Assembly (NCBI GenBank): GCA_965229505.1
Contig: OZ245881.1
Coordinates: 372,001-436,000 of the forward strand
Length of the DNA: 64,000 bases
Direction of reading: 5' to 3'
Origin: UBA6059 sp040219045
Lineage (GTDB): Bacteria; Bacteroidota; Bacteroidia; Cytophagales; Cyclobacteriaceae
Shown one piece after another: positions 27,709 through 35,295 of the stretch (its first letter is position 1; each line of letters starts with the position of its first letter). Both the position numbers and the translations under genes were made by a program. The notes under the pieces were generated by a model. It saw nothing but the letters and a program-made list of their open reading frames with translations, was not told the origin of the DNA and ran no database searches.

Positions 27709-28341
27709 CTATTCAATTTCGTGGATTAAGGTAACAAGTTCGCTCAACATCATTGCGGTAGCACCCCATATCACCTCGCCATCAATGTCAAAATAGGGTG
27801 ATCGTATCACGTAATTATCCCCTACCACTATGTCTTTTTCCTTTCGCCGCTGTTGATCCAGGAGATGATCGAGCGGAGATTCGATGATTCGCTCTACCTC
27901 TTTGATTTCGGGTACGAAAGCAGGCTTGTGATCTATGTAGCCTACCACCGGCAGTACCTTGAAGTTGCTCACCGTGATGTACATTTCCGATAGGGAGCCG
28001 ATCAACCTAATGCTATTGCCATCTACCCCGATCTCCTCCTGCGTCTCGCGCCTTGCTGTATCCAGCAAATCCTGATCCTCCGGCTCATACTTGCCCCCCG
28101 GGAGCGACACCTGACCGCTATGCGCACCCTTGTAAGTTGGGCGAAGAATGAAAGGTAAATGTATTCTTCCCTGATCTGGGTAGAACAGGATGAGAACACT
28201 CCCGAGCTTAGCGTCTGATCGCTGCTTGAAGTTAAATCGACGCTCATCCACGGGTCTTGGCGCCATCAATCGCTGCGCCTCCTCACCTGGCAGTGGTTCT
28301 CTGAGCCGCCGCTCCAATCTGTCTACAAAATCCAAAATCAT
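27709..28341 (-). CDS. Nudix hydrolase, CoA pyrophosphatase-like (NudL type)
   Basis: The product has 210 residues. The Nudix box (LPGGKYEPEDQDLLDTARRETQEEIGV) begins near residue 80. It departs slightly from the general consensus, in the way CoA pyrophosphatases do (acidic residues after GGK). RRETQEEIG supplies the metal-binding glutamates. Family members cleave CoA or its derivatives to 3',5'-ADP and 4'-phosphopantetheine; other nucleotide diphosphates remain possible. No signal peptide or membrane helix is seen, so it should be cytosolic. It is the first gene of a two-gene unit with the DUF819 membrane protein. Confidence 0.85.
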   Translation of the reverse strand: MILDFVDRLERRLREPLPGEEAQRLMAPRPVDERRFNFKQRSDAKLGSVLILFYPDQGRIHLPFILRPTYKGAHSGQVSLPGGKYEPEDQDLLDTARRETQEEIGVDGNSIRLIGSLSEMYITVSNFKVLPVVGYIDHKPAFVPEIKEVERIIESPLDHLLDQQRRKEKDIVVGDNYVIRSPYFDIDGEVIWGATAMMLSELVTLIHEIE

Positions 28342-28509
28342 AAAGGCAGAAATATAAATGTTTTAGTATCAACAACCTTGGGGCAGAGCTACCAAAGTAC
28401 TGATTAGCCCTCAAGACTTATGCTACCAAGAGCTTGGGTCTTTTAGTTCCCACTTTGTGGGTAACCGTCCGGCCGATCAACTATCTTTAATACACCAAAC
28501 AATAGCCGC

Positions 28510-29220
28510 ATGGACAACATTCCCATATATGTGCCGCTCATTTTTTGTGCGGTGGTAGTCGCCACTTTTGGATTTCTTTATTACGCTTTTGACCGTACCC
28601 GAAGTGTCGAGAAAAATAATAGTCAGCTGATATTCGGCGTTCTGGCGATTGCCTGGCTATTCATCACGGCCTACATGGCCAGCTCTGGTTTCGTTAGGGA
28701 CTTTGAGACGCTACCGCCAAAATTCCTCCTGCTGATTGTACCTCCCAACCTGATAACCATACTCCTATTAATCATCCCAAAAACGAGGCGGTTGTTGAAG
28801 AATATCCCAATAGCTACAATCACCTATATCCACATCATCCGTGTGCCTGTTGAGTTGGTTATTTGGTGGCTTTTTCTCAATGGTCAGCTACCGCAAATCA
28901 TGTCTTTCGAGGGTGCGAACTTTGATATACTCTCAGGTATCACGGCCCCCTTCGCTGCGATCTTTCTACTGCGCAACGACTCCTTTCATCGCAAAAGTGC
29001 TATTGCCTGGAACCTCATAGCCCTGGCCTTACTATTTGCGATAGTATATCACGCCATACTCTCCGCACCTTTCCCATTTCAGCAATATGGACTTGACCAG
29101 CCTAACATTGCCGTATTCTATATGCCCTATGTTTGGCTACCCGGCTTTGTCGTGCCCGCCGTACTATTTTCCCATTTGGTATCGCTGGTCAAGCTGTTTT
29201 CCCCTTCTGACGATCGTTGA
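28510..29220 (+). CDS. Seven-helix integral membrane protein of unknown function
   Basis: The product has 236 residues and about seven hydrophobic helices (for example LIFGVLAIAWLFITAYMAS and VWLPGFVVPAVLFSHLVSL). I recognise no catalytic or transport motif. The TGA stop overlaps the ATG of the next gene (TGATG), so the two are translationally coupled. That places this membrane protein in the same function as the RamB/ScfR-like regulator, perhaps as a sensor or a controlled carrier (inferred). Upstream, TATCTTTA (near 28488) resembles a -7 box. Confidence 0.75.
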   Translation: MDNIPIYVPLIFCAVVVATFGFLYYAFDRTRSVEKNNSQLIFGVLAIAWLFITAYMASSGFVRDFETLPPKFLLLIVPPNLITILLLIIPKTRRLLKNIPIATITYIHIIRVPVELVIWWLFLNGQLPQIMSFEGANFDILSGITAPFAAIFLLRNDSFHRKSAIAWNLIALALLFAIVYHAILSAPFPFQQYGLDQPNIAVFYMPYVWLPGFVVPAVLFSHLVSLVKLFSPSDDR

Positions 29221-30710
29221 TGGCCAAACCAGACGAAAAGCGTCGTATCATATTCGGGATCAAGCTGAGAGAGGCTAGAGAAAATAGTGGCTACTCCCTC
29301 AAAAAGCTTGGAACGCTCTCCGATATTTCTCCGAGCTATCTCAATGAGATCGAGAAGGGCAAGAAGTATCCTTCCTACGAGAAGGTGACGAGCATAGCGA
29401 AACAGCTCAACGTAGAGTCCGACTGGCTCATATCGGAAAAATTGGATAAGAAGTTAGCTCCTGTAAGCGACCTCCTGGAATCTGGCATACTCAAAGAGCT
29501 ACCGCTGGAAATGCTCGGGTTGGAGCTGCCAAAGCTGCTTGAGCTACTGTCTAATACACCCTCAAAACTCAATGCGTTTATCCGTACGCTCATCGAGATC
29601 ACCCGCAATTACAACCTGAGGGTAGAGACATTCTATTTCTCCGTCATGCGCTCTTATCAGGAAATCCATGACAACTATTTCGAAAGTCTTGAGGCCCATG
29701 CTGAGCGCTTCCTCAAAAAGCACAAGTTCAACCTGTCCAAGCCCATCACCTCGGATATGCTGGCTAAGGTGCTCAAGCGGGACTTTGCCTATACTATCGT
29801 CAAGGATGGATTCAGTAGCGATCCTCATCTTGCCGACCTAAGATCTTATGTCAAAAAAGGAAGAAGCCGCACCACACTTTTCTTAAATAAGGACTTGAGC
29901 GAAAGTCAGAAAGCGTTCATCTATGGTCGCGAAATTGGCTACTGCTACATGAGCCTGGAGGCGCGCTCTTACACGAGCACCTGGGTGGAGATATCTTCGT
30001 TTGAAGAAGTGCTCAACAACTTCCGAGCCTCCTACTTTTCCAATGCCATCTTCCTGCACAAGACGCAGTTTCTCCAGGACCTCAGGTCATTCCTCAGCAA
30101 TCCCGACTGGAATGAAGATGTCCTGTTTACCACGCTCAGTCGCTACAACTGCACACCTGAGATGCTCCTACAGCGCCTCACTAACCTGCTGCCCAGGCAT
30201 TTCGGTCTCAAAGAGCTCTTCTTCCTGAGGTTCACTAACGTACCGGGCACCCAAGAGTATGAGCTCAGCAAGGAAATGCACCTCGGGGGCATACGCGATC
30301 CAAGAGGTACAGTCCTCCAGGAGCATTATTGCAGGCGCTGGATGTTTATCGATATCCTCGACTGTATGGCCGAGCGCCAAAAGATCGGCACCTACCGGAA
30401 TGAAGTCATGGGTGGGGGACAAATAGCTACTTATTTTGATAGCAAGGACTCCTATCTGGTATTCTCTATTGCCAGGCCGCTTTTCCCCACACCTCATGTC
30501 AACAGCAGTCTCACACTAGGTATCAAGCTGGATGCAAAAACCAAGGCTAAGATCGCCTTTGTGAAAGACGCCTCCATAAAGAGTCGACTGGTGCACAACA
30601 CCTGCGAAAGATGCCCAGCCCAAAACTGCAAGCATCGCTCCGCCAAACCCACCGTATGGCTTGAAAATGAAAAGCTCAAAAAGCGGAAGGCGCTGTTGAG
30701 AAAGCTGTAG
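29220..30710 (+). CDS. XRE-family regulator with degenerate ImmA/IrrE-like domain (RamB/ScfR type)
   Basis: The product has 496 residues from the ATG at 29220, which overlaps the stop of the previous gene. Residues ~10-65 form a Cro/C1-type HTH (SLKKLGTLSDISPSYLNEIEKGKKYPSYEKV). The middle has the layout of the ImmA/IrrE peptidase fold, but the usual HExxH is replaced by GREIGY, so zinc peptidase activity is unlikely. The C-terminal domain carries CERCPAQNC, the cysteine cluster seen in the short-chain fatty acyl regulators (RamB, ScfR, MlcR). Those relatives control acetate, propionate or glyoxylate metabolism through a small effector. No such pathway gene is nearby, so the targets are unknown apart from the coupled 7-TM gene. 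Confidence 0.82.
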   Translation: MAKPDEKRRIIFGIKLREARENSGYSLKKLGTLSDISPSYLNEIEKGKKYPSYEKVTSIAKQLNVESDWLISEKLDKKLAPVSDLLESGILKELPLEMLGLELPKLLELLSNTPSKLNAFIRTLIEITRNYNLRVETFYFSVMRSYQEIHDNYFESLEAHAERFLKKHKFNLSKPITSDMLAKVLKRDFAYTIVKDGFSSDPHLADLRSYVKKGRSRTTLFLNKDLSESQKAFIYGREIGYCYMSLEARSYTSTWVEISSFEEVLNNFRASYFSNAIFLHKTQFLQDLRSFLSNPDWNEDVLFTTLSRYNCTPEMLLQRLTNLLPRHFGLKELFFLRFTNVPGTQEYELSKEMHLGGIRDPRGTVLQEHYCRRWMFIDILDCMAERQKIGTYRNEVMGGGQIATYFDSKDSYLVFSIARPLFPTPHVNSSLTLGIKLDAKTKAKIAFVKDASIKSRLVHNTCERCPAQNCKHRSAKPTVWLENEKLKKRKALLRKL

Positions 30711-30725
30711 TTCATGGTATGAGCC

Positions 30726-30932
30726 AGACGGGGGTGTGCAATAAGTCGTTTAAGCTCACGCAGGACAAAATTATCTTCTGCATACTGCAAGGCAACACCC
30801 ACCTAACCGCCCTTCCAGGTCGGCCTCAAGGGCGGAATTTATCCCCTTGAGGGGATCATAGGGGTGTATTCGATAGGTTAAACAAAATTCTGTGATTCTA
30901 AAAGTGGTTGGACTTATTGCACAGCCCCGTCT
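30726..30932. mobile_element. MITE-like element with 22-bp terminal inverted repeats
   Basis: Positions 30726-30747 and 30911-30932 are reverse complements with 21 of 22 bases matching; the core is TGTGCAATAAGTC. The enclosed ~160 bp have no coding capacity for a transposase. Size, non-coding content and near-perfect ends fit a miniature inverted-repeat transposable element. No convincing target-site duplication was found. It lies just after the stop of the RamB/ScfR-like gene. Confidence 0.65.
30794..30870. repeat. Nested-hairpin intergenic repeat, copy 1
   Basis: ACACCC and GGGTGT close an outer stem. Inside are GCCCTT...AAGGGC and the perfect hairpin ATCCCC-TTGA-GGGGAT. A related copy lies at 38776-38850, downstream of ilvC. 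The shared core is CCTCAAGGG(C/A)GGAAT, then TCCCCTTGAG, then ATAGGGGT. Function is unknown; REP/ERIC-like dispersal or an RNA structure are both possible. Confidence 0.6.
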
Positions 30933-30970
30933 CGTATTTTTTACAGGCATTAGTATAGTCAATAATTCTA

Positions 30971-31031
30971 AATCCAAAGTCTATAGCTCACAGACCAGCA
31001 TCAAATGGACTAGTTAATCAAAGTTTGCTAA
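30971..31031 (+). repeat. Direct repeat, copy A (decayed partner of the hicB 3' end)
   Basis: About 60 bp resemble 31301-31359, the last codons of the hicB-like gene. The first 26 bases match at 23 positions and similarity fades but continues to a shared CTAA. It may be the remains of a second gene copy or a dispersed repeat. Confidence 0.5.
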
Positions 31032-31113
31032 GGGTTGGTGTGCCTCAACGCAGGAAGAAGTTTCGGATACCGAACATATTTGGTTTTAAACTATTGTTAC
31101 TAACTTCATATCC

Positions 31114-31359
31114 ATGAAAACATCCAATTACAAAGTCCTTTTTCGTGAAGAACCTGAAGGTGGCTACACGGTTCTGGTACCAAGCTTAGAGGGGTGTATC
31201 ACCTATGGTGAAGATATTGCGAGTGCTAAAGCCAATGCTAAGGAGGCTATCGAGCTGTACATCGAATCTCTAAAAGAGGATAATCAGCTCATTCCCACTC
31301 AATCCAAGGTCTGTGGCTCACAGACCAACAAAACAGATCACTTACTCAAAGGTTACTAA
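31114..31359 (+). CDS. HicB-like antitoxin-fold protein, without a neighbouring HicA
   Basis: The product has 81 residues. Residues 1-55 match the HicB partial RNase H-like fold (YKVLFREEPEGGYTVLVPSLEGCITYGED, then a helix rich in Ala/Glu). HicB proteins neutralise the HicA mRNA interferase and often bind their own promoter. No HicA-sized gene lies within several hundred bases on either side, so this is either an orphan or serves a distant partner. The last ~20 codons lie over a repeat sequence that includes an inverted repeat (31308-31326). The C-terminus may therefore be acquired, not native. Confidence 0.75.
   Translation: MKTSNYKVLFREEPEGGYTVLVPSLEGCITYGEDIASAKANAKEAIELYIESLKEDNQLIPTQSKVCGSQTNKTDHLLKGY
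31301..31359 (+). repeat. Direct repeat, copy B, with internal inverted repeat
   Basis: GGTCTGTG-GCT-CACAGACC at 31308-31326 is a perfect 8-bp inverted repeat. With its flanks it repeats the sequence at 30971-31031. It encodes the C-terminus of the HicB-like protein, so a repeat unit appears to supply coding sequence. Confidence 0.55.
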
Positions 31360-31412
31360 TGGTTTTGTGAACCATATTCCGGAGAGAAGTCAATTCTATT
31401 AGCCTTGACCTT

Positions 31413-32072
31413 CTATACGTTCAGGTCAAGTTTCTCATTTTTAACTATACCTAATAATTTAATTCTGACTTCATTATTTGAGCGTATATCAAATACCTCA
31501 ACCAAGATTCGAGTAATCAGATTATAGGCATAACCGATAAAGCTTGTTGCTTTAAGATCAAAGTAGATACTATGGTCATCTAAATCTCGAGAATAAGAAA
31601 CTCCTACTTGTTCAAGAAATCGAATTAATCTTTCGGTATACTGCTCATCCGAGGATGATTCACAAAATCTAAACACCATATTACTTTTGGAATGGGCAAA
31701 TTTCAATAAGTCAGGAAAATCTTCAAGTGGTAGAACTTCAATCCGCATACTTTCCCTCAAAACTATGAGTAAACAAAAATTCTCAGTTGAATTGTAATAT
31801 CTAATAGATATTGCTCTTAACGCATCCTTGAGCTCTGATTCTTTAAGGTCTTCATGAATTCTAGCCCACTTAGAATCTGGTTTGATTTGCTCAATCTTTT
31901 TTAAATCATTTCGATAGGAGTTTAGACCGAATCCAACCAAGTATGCCCAGCTAACTAAAACTGGTGTTTGCCAATTATCATCAGTATTAAAAAGAATCGA
32001 TGAAATGTACAGGGTTGTAAAGCCAATGCATAATAGAACGATTACATAGTTTAAAATTTTAATCAGTCTCAA
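31413..32072 (-). CDS. Small membrane protein of unknown function
   Basis: The product has 219 residues. Two N-terminal hydrophobic segments (ILNYVIVLLCIGFTTLYISSILF and TPVLVSWAYLVGFGLN) are followed by a soluble domain of ~150 residues with mixed helix and strand. I recognise no family. The only start in the frame is TTG at 32072; a stop lies five codons upstream, so no ATG option exists. It is not obviously in an operon: the next minus-strand gene starts over 1 kb upstream and ends 84 bp before it. Confidence is moderate because of the TTG start, although the protein-like composition supports a real gene. Confidence 0.6.
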   Translation of the reverse strand: MRLIKILNYVIVLLCIGFTTLYISSILFNTDDNWQTPVLVSWAYLVGFGLNSYRNDLKKIEQIKPDSKWARIHEDLKESELKDALRAISIRYYNSTENFCLLIVLRESMRIEVLPLEDFPDLLKFAHSKSNMVFRFCESSSDEQYTERLIRFLEQVGVSYSRDLDDHSIYFDLKATSFIGYAYNLITRILVEVFDIRSNNEVRIKLLGIVKNEKLDLNV

Positions 32073-32156
32073 ATCACTTCTGTTTTAAATGTAATTATGA
32101 GTTTAGCAGAGCCACCAATCTTAAAATGTGTCTAACTCCAATTCTACGGTTTTGGG

Positions 32157-33188
32157 CTAACCCTCACAATAATTAGCCAGATATTTCTCGATAGTGTTTG
32201 ACTTAGGGTCAGCCTGATTCCAAGTGCTGCATGCCTTATCCAGTTCGCCATTCTGCTGATAAGCCAATCCAAGGAACTCATAGATGCGATCCACTTCATC
32301 ATCCATCTTTAGCGCTTGCTCCAGTAACCGGATTGCATCCGAGGCTTCACCAGTCTTGAGATAGTACAACCCCTTATTCCGGTAGGCCCATCCGTTGTAT
32401 GGATCGATGAGAAGACTTCTGTTGATGTATTCTTCTGCAGCCTCTATGCTGTCCATACTTAGTAGTATGTATCCTTTATTATTGAGATAGTACGGCTCCT
32501 CTGGTGTCAATTGAAGTGCTTTATCCGCAGCGCTCATTGCCTCCTCAAACAAACCTTGATCATGATAAAGCAACGCAAGGGCATTGTAGGCATTTGACTC
32601 TTTTGGATTTAGTTCCAGTGCTCTGCTGAGGTCGGCAAGCGCCCGATCATATTCTGATAAGTAATAGTAGATCGTTCCTCGATTGACATAGGTCTCTGGG
32701 TTTTGGTCATCAATCGCCATCGACTGGTTAAATGCTTCTAAAGAAGCGTCATACTTCTTCATTCGAGAGTAAACCAATCCTTGAGCAAAATACACTACCG
32801 CAGTATCTGGATAAGCCTTCTGTACGATATCCAGATCGTTCAAGGCCAGTTGATACTGCTTCAACTCCGCATAAGCATTCGCTCGATTGAAGTGAGTCTC
32901 TGTAAAGTCTCTGCTAAACGCTATTGCATTGTTGTAGTCCCCAAGCGCTCCAACAGGATCAGCCGTCTCAAACCTGGCTACCCCCCGATTGAGGTACGCA
33001 TCGGCATATTCCGGATCTATTTTTAGAGCTTCATCATAGTATCTGATGGCCTCCTTGTATTCCTGTCGCGCGAGTTGGTCATTACCCTTTAATAAGAATC
33101 GCTGCTTATCAGCCTCTTCTGAACTACAGCTCAAAATTCCTGTTAAGGCCAGAACTGCGCCAAGTATTATTAAATTCTTAATTATCAT
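32157..33188 (-). CDS. TPR-repeat lipoprotein
   Basis: The product has 343 residues. The signal ends in a lipobox (GILSC, Cys near residue 21) followed by SSEE, fitting an exported lipoprotein. The rest is about eight tandem TPR units, for example EYKEAIRYYDEALKIDPEYADAYLNRG. TPR solenoids serve as protein-protein interaction scaffolds; the partner cannot be deduced here. It is transcribed away from the ilv promoter, with about 175 bp between its start and the leader peptide ATG. Confidence 0.88.
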   Translation of the reverse strand: MIIKNLIILGAVLALTGILSCSSEEADKQRFLLKGNDQLARQEYKEAIRYYDEALKIDPEYADAYLNRGVARFETADPVGALGDYNNAIAFSRDFTETHFNRANAYAELKQYQLALNDLDIVQKAYPDTAVVYFAQGLVYSRMKKYDASLEAFNQSMAIDDQNPETYVNRGTIYYYLSEYDRALADLSRALELNPKESNAYNALALLYHDQGLFEEAMSAADKALQLTPEEPYYLNNKGYILLSMDSIEAAEEYINRSLLIDPYNGWAYRNKGLYYLKTGEASDAIRLLEQALKMDDEVDRIYEFLGLAYQQNGELDKACSTWNQADPKSNTIEKYLANYCEG

Positions 33189-33312
33189 TAAATTTTATTT
33201 CGTAATTCGATATTCATCTCCGAAATAGAGCATTCTATTTCGAATTTTTCAATAGTCCATCATTATCTCCTTATGGTAGCAATTCCAGACAGAATTAAAT
33301 TCCAATCTTTTG

Positions 33313-33343
33313 TTGTATTAAAGAATAATCGATTTTAGGTTTG
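33313..33343 (+). promoter_or_regulatory. Bacteroidota-type promoter of the ilv operon
   Basis: TTG at 33313-33315, a 20-bp spacer and a perfect TAGGTTTG (TAnnTTTG) at 33336-33343 match the -33/-7 consensus of the Bacteroidota primary sigma factor. Transcription should start near 33350, only ~14 bp before the leader peptide start. Confidence 0.75.
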
Positions 33344-33363
33344 TCACCGTTTAAAACTTAATT

Positions 33364-33426
33364 ATGCCAATACTAGTCGTCATTACCATTATTGTGATTT
33401 TCGTCATTGTCCAATGGCGGGGGTGA
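33364..33426 (+). CDS. ilv operon leader peptide (branched-chain amino acid attenuator)
   Basis: The ATG at 33364 opens a 20-codon reading frame, MPILVVITIIVIFVIVQWRG, ending at TGA 33424-33426. Twelve of 20 residues are Ile (6), Val (5) or Leu (1), and Thr, the substrate of IlvA, also appears. It lies ~14 bp after the predicted transcription start and is followed by a terminator hairpin and then ilvD. In classical attenuation, ribosomes stall on such codons when charged Ile/Val tRNA is scarce, allowing an antiterminator to form. Composition, position and following structures all agree, so I consider this a real translated leader although too short for routine gene calling. Confidence 0.88.
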   Translation: MPILVVITIIVIFVIVQWRG

Positions 33427-33485
33427 GAATGGTATAACGCAACTAAGATACAGAAGCCATTCTTGCCAGCAAGAATGGCTTTTTT
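33425..33485 (+). terminator. Attenuator: antiterminator and intrinsic terminator before ilvD
   Basis: Terminator: AAGCCATTCTT (33454-33464), loop GCCAGC, AAGAATGGCTT (33471-33481), then six T (33480-33485). Antiterminator: AGAATGG (33426-33432), at the leader stop codon, is perfectly complementary to CCATTCT (33457-33463) in the terminator's left arm. Protector: TACCATT (33384-33390), inside the leader codons, pairs with AATGGTA (33428-33434). These 1:2, 2:3 and 3:4 pairings exclude one another, as in enterobacterial amino acid attenuators. Confidence 0.88.
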
Positions 33486-33594
33486 AATTGATGGTAATGA
33501 AAGAATTAAGACAAGTCCAAATATATCCCTCTCTGTGAAAGGGTGAAGGGAGAGGAAGTAATTAAAACTTGCTTGTCTTAGCGTAAAGTCAAAG

Positions 33595-35283
33595 ATGGAT
33601 ACAAAAGAAAAACAGGAGCTCAATAAGTACAGCAAGGTCATCACTCAGGATGAATCTCAGCCAGCCTCACAGGCCATGCTCTATGCCGTAGGATTCGAGG
33701 AGGCAGACCTGGACAAGGCCCAAGTGGGGATCGTCAGCACAGGCTTTGAAGGTAATCCTTGCAACATGCACCTCAACATTCTCTCCCATCAAGTGAAAAA
33801 AGGAGTGATGGAAAGTGGATTGATGGGTCTCATCTTTCATACCATAGGTGTAAGTGACGGCATCTCCAACGGTACCGAGGGCATGAAGTACTCGCTCATC
33901 TCGAGAGACATCATCGCCGACTCTATTGAGACGGTAGTCAATGCCCAGTTCTATGACGCAGTAGTACCTGTCGTGGGCTGTGACAAGAATATGCCTGGCG
34001 CGCTGATTGCCATGGGACGACTCAACCGACCCGGCATCATGGTCTATGGTGGAACTATCAAGCCCGGTAGATGGAAAGGCAAAGACTTGAATATTGTATC
34101 TGCTTTTGAAGCCTATGGCGCTAAACAGCAAGGCAAAATCTCCGATGAGGACTATAAGGGCATCATCAAAAACTCCATCCCAGGCCCTGGCGCCTGCGGT
34201 GGTATGTACACGGCCAACACCATGTCTTCGGGCATAGAAGCGTTGGGAATGAGTCTACCCTTTTCCTCATCTAATCCGGCTGAGAGTGGTGATAAGACTA
34301 CCGAAACACATAAAATCGGGGAAGCGATAAAGCATCTGCTGAAAGAAGATATCCGACCCAGAGATATCATGACAAGAAAGGCATTTGAGAATGCGCTTTC
34401 GCTTATCATGGTGCTGGGAGGATCAACCAACGCTGTACTTCACATGATCGCCATGGCCAGAGCGGTGGATGTACCCTTGACGCTGGATGATTTTCAGATG
34501 ATCAGTGATAAGACACCCTTCCTTGCTGATCTCAAGCCTAGCGGTGAATATCTAATGCAGGACCTTCATGAGGTCGGCGGTGTGCCCGCAGTAATGAAGC
34601 TGATGCTGGAAGAAGGTTACTTACATGGTGACTGTATGACCGTGACAGGTAAGTCCCTAGCGGAAAACCTGGAGCGGGTAGAACCACTTAAAGCGGGTCA
34701 GAAAGTAATCCGGCCATTCAGTCAGCCTATTAAGCCCACAGGTCACCTACAGATACTCTATGGTAATCTGGCTCCTGAAGGATCTGTAGCAAAAATTACT
34801 GGTAAGGAAGGTGAATACTTTGAAGGCCCTGCCAGAGTTTATGACGATGAGTTTGATGCCATCCGGGGTATAGGTGAAGAAGTACAGAAAGGTGAGGTCA
34901 TCGTCATCCGTCAATCAGGGCCAAAAGGCGCACCAGGAATGCCTGAAATGCTCAAGCCAACAGGAGCTGTGATGGGAGCAGGTTTAGGTAAAGATGTGGC
35001 ACTAATCACGGATGGAAGATTCTCCGGTGGATCTCACGGATTTGTAGTAGGCCATATCACACCCGAATCTCAGGAAGGTGGGCCTTTAGCTTTCGTGAAA
35101 AACGGAGATATCATTGCGATAGACGCCAGGAACAATACGCTGGATCTCAAAATCAGTGATGACGAAATGGCTGAGCGTAAAGCAGCCTGGAAGCAACCCG
35201 CTTATCGCGGAACAAAAGGAATATTAAGAAAATACATCAAGTCGGTAAAGTCAGCTTCTGATGGCTGTGTTACAGACGAATAA
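33595..35283 (+). CDS. ilvD: Dihydroxy-acid dehydratase
   Basis: The product has 562 residues, the usual length. It dehydrates 2,3-dihydroxy-3-methylbutanoate (and the ethyl homologue) to the 2-keto acids that precede valine and isoleucine. The Fe-S/Mg motifs GCDKNMPG and GPGACGGMYTANTMSS are present, as is the C-terminal GRFSGGSHGFVVGH. No signal peptide is present, so it is cytosolic. It is the first structural gene after the attenuator, 12 bp before ilvB, so expression should fall when Ile and Val are plentiful. Confidence 0.97.
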   Translation: MDTKEKQELNKYSKVITQDESQPASQAMLYAVGFEEADLDKAQVGIVSTGFEGNPCNMHLNILSHQVKKGVMESGLMGLIFHTIGVSDGISNGTEGMKYSLISRDIIADSIETVVNAQFYDAVVPVVGCDKNMPGALIAMGRLNRPGIMVYGGTIKPGRWKGKDLNIVSAFEAYGAKQQGKISDEDYKGIIKNSIPGPGACGGMYTANTMSSGIEALGMSLPFSSSNPAESGDKTTETHKIGEAIKHLLKEDIRPRDIMTRKAFENALSLIMVLGGSTNAVLHMIAMARAVDVPLTLDDFQMISDKTPFLADLKPSGEYLMQDLHEVGGVPAVMKLMLEEGYLHGDCMTVTGKSLAENLERVEPLKAGQKVIRPFSQPIKPTGHLQILYGNLAPEGSVAKITGKEGEYFEGPARVYDDEFDAIRGIGEEVQKGEVIVIRQSGPKGAPGMPEMLKPTGAVMGAGLGKDVALITDGRFSGGSHGFVVGHITPESQEGGPLAFVKNGDIIAIDARNNTLDLKISDDEMAERKAAWKQPAYRGTKGILRKYIKSVKSASDGCVTDE

Positions 35284-35295
35284 TCAGAATCAGAT

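Larger units (their letters stand above)
30711..31113. other. Gene-free stretch holding a MITE-like element and short repeats
   Basis: This 403-bp stretch has no convincing gene on either strand. It contains the inverted-repeat element at 30726-30932, the nested hairpin repeat at 30794-30870 and one member of a direct-repeat pair at 30971-31031. The remaining ~80 bp lead into the hicB-like gene. Confidence 0.7.

Noticed and set aside
28427..28460. CCAAGAGCTTGG and CCCACTTTGTGGG palindromes as a terminator between the Nudix and 7-TM genes
   Set aside because: The two genes are divergent here, so no transcript ends in the gap. The stems are short and lack a clear U-tract.
31360..31412. Search for a hicA toxin gene next to hicB
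   Set aside because: Neither this gap nor the ~400 bp upstream of hicB encodes a ~60-residue basic protein with the HicA dsRBD-like pattern.
33522..33557. Possible third copy of the nested-hairpin intergenic repeat before ilvD
   Set aside because: It has CCTCTC...GAGAGG symmetry but lacks the CCCTTGAG and ATAGGGGT cores, so relationship to the other two copies is too weak.
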